Notes under the pieces: model-generated | What the model saw: the letters and a program-made list of their open reading frames with translations, nothing else | What the model was told of the DNA's origin: nothing | Database searches by the model: none | Made by a program: the position numbers and the translations under genes | Shown: positions 33,979 through 45,559 of the stretch, one piece after another | How the letters are laid out: the number at the start of each line of letters is the position of its first letter | Position numbering within the stretch: the first letter of the stretch is position 1 | From: Coix lacryma-jobi var. lacryma-jobi | Lineage: Eukaryota; Streptophyta; Magnoliopsida; Poales; Poaceae | NCBI GenBank assembly: GCA_009763385.1 | Contig: CM019831.1 | Span: 14,844,080 to 14,908,079, forward strand | Direction: 5' to 3' | Length of the DNA: 64,000 nt

Positions 33979-36535
33979 CTAAGCGTCGGAGGGCGGAGGT
34001 GGTGCAGACGAGTCAGGTGTCGTCTTCGGAGTGCGCTGAGTAAACTCGAACTGCAGGAGGTACTCCTCGGAGTCGGACGAAGACACGCCGGTGGCCTGCT
34101 AACCCTCGGAAGCTGGAAGCTGCTGAGAAGCGGTCTGGGTCGGCTCTGGCTGCTGGACCGGCTCTGTCTGCTCTGACTGCTCTGAAGCCGTCTCTGTAGT
34201 GGTGATAGCCTGAGTGTTGGAGTGCGGAAGCTCGAGTATCGGAGGAAGCTCAGGCTGTACTGACGTCGTGGTCTCGGACGGAACAGGCTCTGTCTGCTCT
34301 GAGGACGTGACGGAGCTCGGTAAGGTCTCTATGGTGGAGGTCACAGGAGCCATCGATGTCCGCACTGGATCCGGAAGATCTGGAGTGGGGAACCTAGTGA
34401 GCTCACTGAAGGTGGCTGACAAGTCCCGTGTAACTGAGGTAGTCGTAGCGTAGAGGGACTCTGTCAGTCGCGGAGTGAACCCAGTGCGCAGAGGACTGAA
34501 GACGGGGGCTCCTCCAGGCGGCGTGGTGAAAGTGGTGAACTAGGAGGAGCTCTGCGGAAACTGCGGCTGCTGCCCAAACTGCTGTGGAGGAACTGGTGGC
34601 TGCCACTGAATCTGCTGCTGAGGAGGGGGCTGTTGCCACTGCCACTGAGGAGGACCGCTGGCTAGTCGCTCCATAAAACTGAGCGTCTGCTGCTGGAGTG
34701 CCATCATCTATCGCTACAGGGCGTCTGAGCGCTCCTGAGCCTGCTGTTGTGCTAGTGCCTGCTGCTGTGCCAAACGCTGCTGCTCCTAGGCTAATCGCTG
34801 AACGTCCTGAGTCACTATCCTCTACTGCTCCTCCATCCGTGTGAGTATAGCAAGGAGTGCGGGATCGGAGGAGCTGGACGTCCCGACCTCAGTGTCGTGA
34901 GCTCGAGGCTGGTAGCGGGGCGGGAGCTGGTAGTCCTCGTCCGAGCTGTCTGTGGGGTCCTCTGCGACGTACGTGTCACCACCCTCGAGCTCTGCCAGCT
35001 CCTGCTCGGCGAGGGCCTGGACGGTCTCGTCCTGCTCCTGAGCTGTCTCGGGGACCTCAAGCCGCTGTCGTGAACTAGACGGAGCATCCTGCTGCTGCTG
35101 CTGCTGCCTGTGGTCCCGACCGTGTCCCAGAAGTTGACTCATGTTGTAGGCGGGGAACATGGTCGCGGAGCTCGTAAGAGACTCAGCTGGACGGCCTCCT
35201 GTAGTGTCAGCTACCTTCCAAAGGATATATGAGATCCAGTGAGCGTAAGGAAGCTGCCGGCGGGCCTTAATGCCCTCTGCCACTGTGTCCTCCATCTCGC
35301 AGATGATCACATCCAAAATATCGAAATCCCTCTGTTGGATGAGGTAACTGAGTAACCACAGCTGAAGTCTGGAGATGGCCTCGCGAAACCCAACACGGGG
35401 CAGCAGGGTGCGCCGTAGCACCTCGTGGAGGATCCGGGCCGCAGGAGTGAGATCCTTCGACGCACGGCTCGAACCCTCCCCGAACGGCTCTCTGAAGCAG
35501 GGGCGCACCAGGTCGGTGGGTGGCTGCTCTCCGCCGTGAGGGCGCCTCGGAGGCTCTGTCTGACCATAGCACAAGTCGTGGATCCGGGTCTGAGAGCGAC
35601 GGAGTCCAAACCAATCCTGGATCTCGGACACAAACAGTCTGTAGTGCGAGCACCAAAAGCAAACTCCAGGGTCTCTCTGTCTGGGTGTACCCAGAGTGAT
35701 GTGTAGAACTGAAAGACTCAGTCCTCTATGTAGGAGCCAGACCGCCCCAACAGGTCTGAGAAACCTGGCAAGTAGGTGAGGCTGGGGCAGAGCTACTCTG
35801 AAGCTGTCACTAGGGCCTCCAGGGTGCACACATGCTGGGAACGCAGGCTGATCCCGGCGTTCCTGTAACCTTGGTAAAAATCCTCCTGGAGTACGGTGTA
35901 GAAGTCTGGGCCAGCCTGCTCCTGCCTCTCCCTCGGAAACCACTGCTCAACAGGTACAAGTCGTAGTGTCTGAATCTGTGAGCATGTGGCGGCCCGGAGG
36001 TCCAGTCGCGGGATCGGCGGGGGCGCACGCCTCGACGAAGCACGTGCTCCCCGCAGAGGGACATCGGGCGAGGGTGGCACCGCTATCCTACGACGCATGG
36101 ACCGGCGCCGGGGAACCTCCTCAGGTACCTCCTCCTCTGCCTCGGCCTCTGGTGCCTCTGCCGCTGCCTCAGCTGCCTCGGCCTCTGCCTGGCCCTACGT
36201 TGAGCTCTCGGGCTCCACTCCCGGAGACGTGAACGTTGTCCGGCGACCGGCAGCCATAAGCGTGTCAGTCGGGGAGTGGTGGAACTGCTCGACCTGCTCT
36301 ATGGCTCTGCGCTGGTCGGGGGACAGCTGGTCCTCAATCCTGAGTCCACCCGAACGACCACCCTGCTTGGCATGCTCTGCGGCGGCCGCAACCTCTCTGG
36401 CCTGGTCTGCCTCCCGCTGCTCCCTGGTGCGCTTTCGGCGCGTAATCAGCTTCCCCTTCCCAGGCCTCTGACTGGAAGGGCGGGACGGGGAGGAGAGTCC
36501 CCTGGGCCACCACCGATGTTCTTGCAGCGCGACAT
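33979..36535 (-). pseudogene. Third ORF of SIRE element (post-pol), decayed
   Basis: Starts at the ATG 36535-36533 (MSRCKNIGGGPGDSPPRP). An early frameshift leads to a basic Arg/Lys-Glu stretch (KGKLITRRKRTREQREADQ), then an acidic Ala/Glu linker and the main folded part: 'VPVEQWFPRERQEQAGPDFY', 'FRLFVSEIQDWFGLRRSQTRIHDLC'-type sequence, 'EPPRRPHGGEQPPTDLVRPCF', 'LTPAARILHEVLRRTLLPR', 'LQLWLLSYLIQQRDFDILDV' and 'RRQLPYAHWISYIL'. A long Gln- and Ser/Thr/Pro-rich tail follows, ending at 33979. Stops occur at 36195, 35793, about 35716 and 34822 and several times in the tail, with a second frameshift near 35660. This ORF sits where some SIRE elements have an env-like gene, but I see no membrane segments. 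I recognise it as a recurrent extra ORF of grass SIRE-type elements; its function is not known to me. Confidence 0.75.
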
Positions 36536-38144
36536 GGCTGACAAGAACAGAAAGACTGCCGCTGAAAGAAATACTGACACGGAAACCAAGCTGACAACCC
36601 AAACTGACAAAGGAGCTCCTCTGAGTCACTGATCCCAACTGGCGCTGTCACTTGCGAGGCTTGGCCTCGATCCTTACCCGCGGGCTTGGCCCCGGGTTAA
36701 CTGACACTAACAAACGGCCAAGCTGACACTGACACTGACTCGCTGCATAGAATAGATAGGAGATATATAAGCATATATAGTCTAGAGGCGAGAAAGGTCC
36801 ATGGAAGCAGAGCAATGGAGATAAGATAGAGTTTGGCTTTGCTACCTGACGGACCGACGAACCGAACCCAAGAGGAGGTGAGAATCAACGTTCGGGCACC
36901 CACACGTCACGTCAAGGATGTCTGCAAAGAGGGCGAGGCGAAACATGGGTCAGATTGGGTGGAACGGCCATTGAGACATTATGTCGAGCACCTTATGGGC
37001 AGGGGAAAAAACAGGAGGAGGTGGTGCTCACTGGGGGGTTGGCCGGCTGAGAGAAGAGGACACCGGAGACACGGTCATGCTTGGGGTCGAGGGAGAAGAC
37101 TGCCGGCGGAGTGGAGCACAGGCGAGGGGAACTCCAGCGAGGAGAGGTCGCCCTTGGGAACCCCGATGGCGACGGGCGCGCACAGTCGGATGGTGGTGGA
37201 GGCGCACGGAGGCGGGCGCTGTGGCGGCGGAGCACAGTGACCGACGGCGAGGGTGCGGGCAGGTGGGGACACGGCGGCCAGAGCTAGGGGTAGGGCACAG
37301 AGTCGCGGCGTGCTCGGGTGCGGGTGGTTGGGCGCGAGGTGGACGAAGACGATGGAATGACGCATGGGGCCGATCGATCAGTGAAAAGAACCTATTGCGC
37401 TGCTTAAAGGAGCATCGGACGCGCCATTGGGATCACAACAGACGCTCCGGTGCTCGTCCAGAGAGCTCCAGAAATGCCCATTTTGCATCAGACGCGTCCT
37501 ATGCCTCGGCATCGGACGCTGGGCAGCGTCCGATGGAGCATCGAACGCTCCGATGAGAACACATCGGACGCTACCCTGACACTGTTTCAGCCGGAGCTGT
37601 CTACAGTGCAGGGCATCGGACACTGGGGGAGCGTCCGATGCAGCGTCTGATGCCGCATTTTGAGCAGTTTTGAAGATTTCTGTTGCGGCTCCCTCTCCCA
37701 ACCAAGTTCCAACTCAAATAAGAGGCAAATAAACACCAGTTGGAACCTAGTATGAGCATCCTCGTATAAGCCCTCAGTTTTATAAATATTTTGCCATAGG
37801 CTACATATCATTTTTAAGGTAAAATAGGCAATAAAACTCGAGGAGACAACATGTGGCCACCAAAACTAGGGGACATAACCATTAGGAGCCTCAAATGCTC
37901 CCCCTAGCGGTGGACGAACACAGCGATTGCTCAAAGCCTAACCGAAAAGAAACGACAAGGCAACAACCATGCATATGCAATGCAATACCGAATTTGAATC
38001 TAGGTTGCTTGTCAAGTTTGCTCAAGGGTAAGCTTCTTCACACGCTTTTTAGGGCGGTTATCTTTACCACGTCTGACAAGTCTATGTGCATAGCATAATT
38101 TAAACATGGCATATTATACAATGCAAAGCAAAGACAACCCCCTT
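36536..38144. other. Spacer between pol and third ORF
   Basis: Non-coding relative to the element. Holds GC-rich sequence (36960-37370) and, at about 37395-37650, the same CATCGGACGC/GCGTCCGATG inverted motif array seen in the LTRs. Confidence 0.6.
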
Positions 38145-41100
38145 TCACCTTTTTACAAAGTTACTTAGATCATGCACATTAAGCTCACTTCGCAATCTAC
38201 AAAGAGTGTTTTCATCTAGGGGTTTTGTGAAGATATCCGCCAATTGATCTTCGGTTCTAACTCCCTTTAAGGATATGTCTTTCTTGGAAACATGGTCTCT
38301 AAGAAAGTGATGGCGAATATCGATGTGCTTTGTGCGAGAGTGTTGATCCGGGTTGTTAGCAAGCTTAATCGCGCTCTCATTGTCACACAACAAAGGTACC
38401 CTTTCTAGAACTACACCATAGTCTAAAAGGGTTTGTTTCATGTAAAGGATTTGTGCACAACAAGCACCCGCGGCTATGTATTCCGCCTCGGCGGTAGACA
38501 AGGCCACACTATTTTGCTTTTTCGAACTCCATGAAACTAGTGATCTCCCAAGAAAATGGCACCCTCCGGATGTGCTTTTTCTATCTACTTTGCAACCCGC
38601 GTAATCCGAATCGGAATACCCAACGAGTTGGAAGTTAGCTCCTTTGGGATACCAAAGGCCAATGCTTGGGGTGTGCTTTAGGTACCTAAGGATTCTCTTC
38701 ACCGCTATGAGATGTGATTCCCTAGGATCGGCTTGAAAGCGAGCACACATGCACACACTAAACATGATGTCGGGCCTAGATGCGGTCAAATATAACAAGC
38801 TACCAATCATAGAACGGTAGAGAGTTTGGTCAACCGGGTTACCTCCCACATCTAGGTCGAGATGTCCGTTTGTTGGCATTGGAGTCTTGATAGGCTTGCA
38901 ATCATCCATGTTGAAGCGCTTGAGGAGGTCATTTGTGTACTTCTCTTGAGATATAAAAGTCCCCTTCTTCAATTGCTTGACTTGGAAGCCTAGGAAGAAT
39001 GTGAGCTCTCCAATCATGGACATTTCGAACTCCTTCGACATCAAGTCACCAAATTCCTTGCAATAGGCTTCATTTGTTAACCCGAAGATGATATCATCAA
39101 CGTAGACTTGACAAATGAAGATCTCTCCATCAAGCTTCTTGGTGAATAGTGTGGTGTTGACCTTCCCAATGGTGAAGCCCTTCTCAATGAGGAAGTCCCG
39201 GAGGCGCTCGTACCATGCTCTTGGGGCTTGCTTGAGCCCATATAGCGCCTTGGACAACCTATAAACATGATTAGGATATCTAGGGTCTTCAAACCCGGGA
39301 GGTTGATCAAAATAGACTAGTTCATTTATGAAGCCATTTAAAAATGCACTTTTCACATCCATTTGATATAATTTAATGTCATGATGTGATGCATATGCAA
39401 GGAGGATACGAATGGCTTCGAGTCTTGCAACCGGTGCAAAGGTCTCTCCAAAATCCAAACCTTCAACTTGAGAGAACCCCTTTGCCACTAGCCTTGCCTT
39501 GTTTCTAACAACCTTGCCTTGATCATCTTGCTTGTTCCTAAACACCCATTTTGTTCCAATGACTCTTGCGCCTTTGGGTCGCTCTTCAAGTGTCCAAACT
39601 TGGTTGCGGGTGAAGTTGTTTAATTCTTCATGCATATCATTCACCCAATCCGGATCACCTAGAGCTTCATCTACAATGGTAGGCTCAACAAGAGACACAA
39701 AGGAGTGATGTTCAATAAATAAAGCAAGTTTTTGAGATCGAGTCATTACACCCCTTGTTGGACTCCCTATGATGAGTTCTTGAGGATGAGCTTGTAGTAG
39801 AGGAGTAGTCCTTTGATCAACCACTTGAGGGGCCGCTTGTGGAGCATCAACATCTTGAGCTTGTACCACCATTTGATCATGGGAGACATGAGTGTCTTCA
39901 AATGGATCCCTCCCATCTTTGTCATCAACATGTGGTACATTGGATGAGGATGGCTTGTCAATGACTTGCACATCATCATCATCATCTTTAGGCTTGATGG
40001 CTCCAACCGGCATGTTCTTCATTGCTTCCCTCAATGGTTCATCACCTACATCATCAAGATTTTCATGCTCTCCTTGAGAGCCATTAGATTCATCGAATTC
40101 CACATCATATGTTTCTTCTACCATCCCGGTGGCATGGTTGAATACTCGATATGCTTTGGACTTCAATGAGTAACCAACAAGAAAACCAATATCACATCGG
40201 CGTTGAAACTTCCCTAGGTGTTGGCGCTTCTTGTAGATGTAGCATTTGCACCCAAACACTCTAAAGAATGATATATCCGGCTTCTTGTTGTTGAGTATCT
40301 CATAGGAGGTCTTGCCAAGGAGACGATGGGGGAACAACCGGTTTGATGCATAGCAAGCGGTGTTGATTGCTTCCGCCCAAAATCTTTCTGGTGTAGTGTA
40401 CTCATCTAGCATTGTCCTTGCTAGGGTGATTAGTGTCCGGTTCTTCCTCTCAACTACCCCATTTTGTTGTGGTGTATATGTTGCGGAGACTTCATGCTTG
40501 ATCCCAACTTCATCACAATACTCTTCAATGTGGGTGTTGTCGAATTCTCTTCCATTGTCACTTCTTATCTTCTTGATTTTCAAGTCAAACTCATTTTGGG
40601 CTCTCTTGGCAAACTTCTTGAATGAAGGGGTTGCTTCAGATTTGTCATGAAGAAAGAATACCCAAGTGTATCTTGAATAGTCATCAACAATCACTAGACA
40701 ATAGAGATTTCCTCCCAAGCTAGCATATGTAGTTGGCCCAAATAGATCCATGTGAAGTAACTCTAACTCTCTTGATGTTGATACAAAGGCTTTGGTTGGA
40801 TGAGTGTTTGCAACTTGCTTGCCGGCTTGACATGCACTACACAATTTGTCCTTCTCAAACTTGACATCCTTCAAGCCTCTAACCAAATCCTTCTTCAATA
40901 GCTTGTTGAGAGTGTTCATTCCCACATGAGCCAATCTTCTATGCCATAGCCAACCAAGTGATTGCTTAGTGAACAAACATGTCTTCAAGTTGGCATCTTC
41001 GGAGGTGAAATCCACTAGATAGAGATTGTTGTATCTAAAGCCCTTGAATATCACTTGTGTATCATCTTTCTTGGTCACAACCACTTCCTTGTCGGTGAAC

Positions 41101-41372
41101 AAACATTGAAAGCCAAGATCACATAGTTGCCCAACGGATAGCAAGTTGAAGCTCAATGATGCAACTAGAAGCACATTGGAGATGGTATGATCATTTGAAA
41201 TTGCCACTTTGCCCAATCCCTTGACATTGCCCTTTGAGTTGTCACCAAATGTAATCTTTTCTTGGTCATTGACATTCTCTTCTAGTGAGGTGAACATCCG
41301 GGGATCACCGATCATATGTTGAGTGCAACCACTATCAATTACCCAATGAGATCCACCGGTCTTGTAGTTCAC
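38145..41372 (-). CDS. pol: SIRE-type copia pol polyprotein (PR-INT-RT-RH), open
   Basis: A 1075-codon frame without interruption. Order by residue: protease about 10-30 (WVIDSGCTQHM), integrase zinc region about 145-190 (WHRRLAHVG...CSACQAGK), integrase core about 200-340 with the D-D-E residues in 'HMDLFGP', 'RSDNGREF' and 'QQNGVVERKN', a variable acidic linker about 460-560, reverse transcriptase about 600-850 with 'YQMDVKSAFLNG' and 'VYVDDIIFG' (catalytic YVDD), and RNase H about 930-1060 with 'SDSDYAGCKVDRKSTSG', 'STAEAEYIAAG' and 'DNESAIKLA'. All catalytic residues are present. The listed first codon is GTG, preceded by TAG; in the living element this part is made as a gag-pol fusion, so the true N-terminus is not at 41372. 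The enzyme copies element RNA to DNA and inserts it. Confidence 0.93.
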   Translation of the reverse strand: MNYKTGGSHWVIDSGCTQHMIGDPRMFTSLEENVNDQEKITFGDNSKGNVKGLGKVAISNDHTISNVLLVASLSFNLLSVGQLCDLGFQCLFTDKEVVVTKKDDTQVIFKGFRYNNLYLVDFTSEDANLKTCLFTKQSLGWLWHRRLAHVGMNTLNKLLKKDLVRGLKDVKFEKDKLCSACQAGKQVANTHPTKAFVSTSRELELLHMDLFGPTTYASLGGNLYCLVIVDDYSRYTWVFFLHDKSEATPSFKKFAKRAQNEFDLKIKKIRSDNGREFDNTHIEEYCDEVGIKHEVSATYTPQQNGVVERKNRTLITLARTMLDEYTTPERFWAEAINTACYASNRLFPHRLLGKTSYEILNNKKPDISFFRVFGCKCYIYKKRQHLGKFQRRCDIGFLVGYSLKSKAYRVFNHATGMVEETYDVEFDESNGSQGEHENLDDVGDEPLREAMKNMPVGAIKPKDDDDDVQVIDKPSSSNVPHVDDKDGRDPFEDTHVSHDQMVVQAQDVDAPQAAPQVVDQRTTPLLQAHPQELIIGSPTRGVMTRSQKLALFIEHHSFVSLVEPTIVDEALGDPDWVNDMHEELNNFTRNQVWTLEERPKGARVIGTKWVFRNKQDDQGKVVRNKARLVAKGFSQVEGLDFGETFAPVARLEAIRILLAYASHHDIKLYQMDVKSAFLNGFINELVYFDQPPGFEDPRYPNHVYRLSKALYGLKQAPRAWYERLRDFLIEKGFTIGKVNTTLFTKKLDGEIFICQVYVDDIIFGLTNEAYCKEFGDLMSKEFEMSMIGELTFFLGFQVKQLKKGTFISQEKYTNDLLKRFNMDDCKPIKTPMPTNGHLDLDVGGNPVDQTLYRSMIGSLLYLTASRPDIMFSVCMCARFQADPRESHLIAVKRILRYLKHTPSIGLWYPKGANFQLVGYSDSDYAGCKVDRKSTSGGCHFLGRSLVSWSSKKQNSVALSTAEAEYIAAGACCAQILYMKQTLLDYGVVLERVPLLCDNESAIKLANNPDQHSRTKHIDIRHHFLRDHVSKKDISLKGVRTEDQLADIFTKPLDENTLCRLRSELNVHDLSNFVKR

Positions 41373-41400
41373 CTACACACACAAGAAATCAAGCTTGAGC
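41373..41400 (-). other. gag-pol junction with stop and frame change
   Basis: Gag ends 'VWVPKAQA' with TGA at 41389-41391. The pol frame differs from the gag frame, and a TAG stands directly before the first pol codon at 41372. So both a frame change and a stop separate gag from pol; readthrough alone would not join them. This may be ancestral regulation or decay. Confidence 0.6.
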
Positions 41401-43780
41401 TTTTGGGACCCAAACTTGTTGCGGTCCCTTAACCTTCTCTACTAGTGACTTAGCAACCCAAATTTGCTTTGGCCTATTCTTGTTAGGAGGCCCCATGAAC
41501 ATGACTTTCATCTTGCCACTAGAGTCTTGTCTAAGCATGTAGTGAGCATTGAAAGCAAAGGGCCTAGCATGCTTGGGCAAGGGTGTAGGTTTAGGCTCTT
41601 CACAATCATGAGCAAAGTGTCCTTCCTTTCCACACTCATAGCATCTTCCAATCTTCTTCTTCTTTGGCTTAGTGATGCTTTTGCGTTGCTTCATCTTCTC
41701 TTCAAGGAAGCCAATACCATTTCTATTTGTCTTCATCACGGTGTTCATGAGTAGCTCACTTTGAAGACATTGCCCCTTGGTGAATTTCTTCAACTCGGTG
41801 GTGAGGTGCTCCTTCTCTTTCTTGAGCTTGTCATTCTCTTGTTGGAGCTCTAATTGAGATGGTGTCATCTTGTAATCTCTCTCCATCTTCAATCTCTTGT
41901 TCTCTTCTTTTAGCATGTCTAGCTCAAGTGACATGCTATAATCATCATCTTGGGTCTCAACAATGACTTGCTTTGTGGTTGCAAGCTTCTCTAGATCAAC
42001 CTTGAGCTTTGCATTCTCATTCTTGATCTTGACATAATCATCATAGTGATCGGCCACAACCACATTCTTGCCCTTGCCACTAGCTCTTTGCTCATCATGC
42101 TCACTAACCAAGTCCTCACAAGATGTTGCTATGTCACACTTAACAACAAGGTTAGGAGCATCATGTGTCTCATGTGAAAGCATATCATAAGCAACGGTGA
42201 GAGCATCACAGTCAACTTTCACTTGAGTGTATTGTTCTTTGAGCAAGGCATAACTAGTGGTAAAGTCACTATGCATCTTATCAAGTTTTTCATTTTTAGC
42301 TTTGAGCTCCTTGTTAGAGGACTTTAGCTCCTTGATAGTGGATGACATAGTAGCAAGTTCATCTTTTAGCTCATTACTAGCATGATCGTATTTCTCAACA
42401 AGAGATTCATTTTCATCACCAAGCTTTTCATTTTTAGCTCTAGTCTTTCTTATGATTTTAGAGTAGTCGTTTAGCAATTTAACAAGCTCATCATAAGTGG
42501 GTGCCTCAAATTCACCATCACTATCACTATCACTAGAGTCATCATCGCTTTGTACCTTTCGATCACCTTTAGCCATGAGGCATAGGTGTGTAGATGATGA
42601 TGGTGACGGTGGTGGTGGTGGTGTAGAGGATCCAATGACTAGAGCGGCCACCTTCTCCTTCTCATCATCACTATCTTCATTTGATGAGCCACCAGAGGAG
42701 TCAATGTCGGTGAGCCAATCACCAACAATGTAAGCCTTGCCACCTTTCTTGTGGTATTGCTTCTTCTTCTTCTTGCCATCCTTCTTGTAGTAGGGCTTCT
42801 TATTCTTCTTCTCATCTTCGCTTGATGAGTCATACTTCTTGCCCTTGTTCTTGTTCTTGTAGCTCTCTTTCTTGGGCTTGGTGCATTGATGAGCAAGATG
42901 GCCAAGCTCCCCACAATTGTAGCAATCCATTTCGGAGATTGGCCTCCTCTTGCTACTTGTGAAGAACTTCTTCTTTCTTGAGTCAAAGTTAACTCCATTC
43001 TTGTGAAGCTTCTTCAACATCTTGGTGGTCCTTCGTACCATGAGCGATGTTGGAGTCATCCTCTTCATCACTCGAGCTCTCATGATGCACCTCAATAGCC
43101 TTTGATGTGCCCTTCTTGTCATGACTTGCTTTGAAGGCCAAGTCCTTCTTCTTGTCGGTGGAAGAGCCACCACTTGGTGTGATGTGCATGTACATCTCAT
43201 GTGCATTGATCTTTCCCAAGATTTGTGTTGGTATAGTGGTGGAAAGATCACCTTGATGTAGCACCATCATAATGTGTCCATACTTCTCAATTGGAAGGAC
43301 ACAAAGAATCTACCTCACAACATCAGATGGTTGCATTTGTGTGAGGCCAAGTCCATTGAGTTCTTCTACAAGAACATTCAAGCGTGAGTACATTTCATTT
43401 GCACTTTCATTAGCATGCATATCAAAAGAATGAAGCTTTTGCATAACTAAATGATATCTCTCCTCACGCTCACTCTTGGTTCCCTCATGGAGAGCACAAA
43501 TGTTATCCCATAGATCATGGGCATTCTTGTGGTAACGGACGCGGTTGAACACATCCTTGCAAATGCCTCTAAATAGAATGTTTTTGGCTTTTGCATTCCA
43601 CTTCTCATTCTCTTCCTCATGTGGCGTGAGGCTAGTGCCCTCCTTGGGTTTGGGGAACCTGGTTATGGCGGCTTCGCGGCATTTAACATCAACCGCTTCT
43701 AGGTACGACTCCATACGGTTTTTCCAATATGGAAAGTTGTCTCCCTCGAACATGGGAGGTGGTCCATCACCTCCGGACAT
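41389..43780 (-). pseudogene. gag: SIRE-type gag, one stop and one frameshift
   Basis: Starts at the ATG 43780 (MSGGDGPPPMFEGDNFPYW) with the retrotransposon gag fold: 'WDNICALHEGTKSEREERYHL' and 'ANEMYSRLNVLVEELNGLG'. TAG at 43310-43312 interrupts after 'SDVVR', where related elements have Lys; the same frame continues (ILCVLPIEKYG...) to about 43040, then the reading moves to another frame by a small indel. Then follow a basic CCHC knuckle (CYNCGELGHLAHQC), Lys-rich and Ser/Asp-rich stretches, a long coiled-coil region (residues rich in K/E/L, about 42500-41780), and a second knuckle (CYECGKEGHFAHDC). Gag forms the virus-like particle, so this copy cannot build particles itself. Confidence 0.9.
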
Positions 43781-43819
43781 CTTAACTCTAGGCGGTCAAG
43801 CCTAAATCGAGAGCACGAG

Positions 43820-43831
43820 GCTCCGATACCA
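43820..43831 (-). promoter_or_regulatory. Primer binding site (initiator tRNA-Met)
   Basis: Two bases inside the 5' LTR the coding strand reads 'tggtatcggagc', matching the usual tRNA-Met site TGGTATCAGAGC at 11 of 12 positions. Confidence 0.85.
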
Positions 43832-43833
43832 AT

Positions 43834-45406
43834 TGAAAGGATCAAGATGCCCAAGAGGGGAGGTGAATTGGGCTTTTCTAAAACTTCTTGCAAGAATAAA
43901 ACCTATCAAGCCCCAATTAACCCCCTAGTGCCTAGAAGTGTGTTTCCTTTTATTCTACTGCACAAAAGACCAAGTCTATGACACTCCTACTCTAGCAAAG
44001 CAATTCAATAGTGAATGAACAACAAGTAAAAATGCGGAATTTAATTACTTGAAAGTAAATGCGTAAGTAAAGGAGTAGAGATGACACGATGATCTTTTTG
44101 CCGAGGTATCGAGGTGTTGGCACACCCCCTAGTCCTCGTTGGAGCACCCGCGCAAGGGTATCGCTCCCCCTTGATCCGCGCAAGGATCAAGTGCTCACTA
44201 CGAGCTGATTCTTCGCCACTCCGGCCCGGTGAATCGCTCACTACCGGTCACAAGCTTGCTTGGGTCATCCACAATGCCACCGGATGCTCTCCAAGCTTCA
44301 CGATCGCCACCAAGCCATCTAGGTGATGCCGATCACCAAGAGTAACAAGCTAGAACTCTCACTTGACCAACACAAGGCCAAAGAGATGGATGGATGCACA
44401 CTTGCTACTCAATTCTCACTAGGAGGTGTCTAATTCTCACAATTAGCAAATCACTCAACCTCACTAGGGCTCTTGCACTATCTCACACTCACAATGTGTC
44501 TCTCAGCAGATGGAAGTGGCAAGAACACTCAAATGGATGGAGGGAAGGAGTATAAATACTCCCGCAACCGGCCATCCAAAAACTACACAAGACAGGGTTT
44601 CTGCGGGGGCATCGGACGCTCCGATGCCTGGCATCGGACGCGCCGATGACCTCGACCAACGGTCGACTGTAACCTCTTGTCAGACTTGTTAAAGGGACAT
44701 CGGACGCTGGGCAGCGTCCGACGCCACCACATCAGACGCGTCCGATGTGGTTTTACCCTCTCTGGAACCTCTCTGGATGGCCATCGGACGCTGACCCGAA
44801 GCGTCCGATGCCAGCGTCCGATGCAACCTCCAGTTCACGCGCACGTGAACAGTGGCATGGGCGCGTCCGATGTGAACACATCGGCGCGTCCGATGCCACG
44901 CACCAGACTAAACCCTAGTCGGGGTGAGCATCGGACGCGTCCGATACCCACCTGGCCAGCGTCCGATGCCCTTTACAAGGGCAGACTCAACTCGGATCGC
45001 GACGCGGCCTAAACGACTTTTGATCCACTCGACTTAAGGCATCTCTCTGAGCTTCCTAGGGCTATGAAATAACAAGTGTGCACCACACCTACTTCAATAG
45101 ACTCATCTAGGTCAAGCTACTGATCCACGCTCCCTTTATAGTACGGCTAAAGGAAAAACAAAGACATAAGACTACCTAAGTGTCCTCCAACTCCATATGA
45201 CACTTAGCCTAGTCTACCACCGTCTTCGTCGTCCGTCCTTTGAAAACCGAAATGATATCCATCGCCAGGGGACATGAACTCCATATGCCCGTATCGTCGC
45301 CATTACCGTGATCTAACTCAATCCTGTTTCTGCAAAACACACGTTAGTCACAATAATCTTATGTTTCATCCAATCACCGAAACCACTAGGGGCCAAGATG
45401 CGTTCA
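43834..45406 (-). mobile_element. 5' LTR of SIRE element
   Basis: TG at 43834, CA at 45406, 1573 bp. The minus-strand TATA-like 'gagtatttatactcc' near 44548-44562 would drive gag-pol. Between 44618 and 44970 I count five exact CATCGGACGC and six exact GCGTCCGATG decamers, plus near matches, many arranged as facing pairs. Confidence 0.95.
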
Positions 45407-45559
45407 GCATGTACGGCCGTGCATTAGCCATGTCCTTCTTTCAGAACATTGTTTCCTGAGTACTGAGGATAAAGATGCTATCTATCTACCAATGTATCTA
45501 TGTATCTCTCATACCAATTTATATATGCGAACACATGGTTCAAATGTGCACATGTGTGA

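Larger units (their letters stand above)
31988..45411 (-). mobile_element. Complete SIRE-type copia retrotransposon with target duplication
   Basis: The element runs 31993-45406 (13.4 kb), flanked by GCATG at 31988-31992 and 45407-45411. On the minus strand the order is 5' LTR (45406-43834), primer site, gag, pol, a spacer, a third ORF, polypurine tract, and 3' LTR (33538-31993). The size, tRNA-Met primer site, long gag with two knuckles and an extra ORF after pol are typical of the SIRE/Maximus group. LTRs are very alike (several indels and scattered changes). It is the most intact element in the window, though only pol is fully open. Confidence 0.95.

Noticed and set aside
34822..35943. 373-codon frame as an independent host gene
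   Set aside because: It is the middle of the SIRE element's third ORF; its upstream part is in another frame and it lies between the element's pol and 3' LTR.
33979..36535. A retroviral-type envelope gene
   Set aside because: The position is env-like but no signal peptide, membrane segment or cleavage site is visible.
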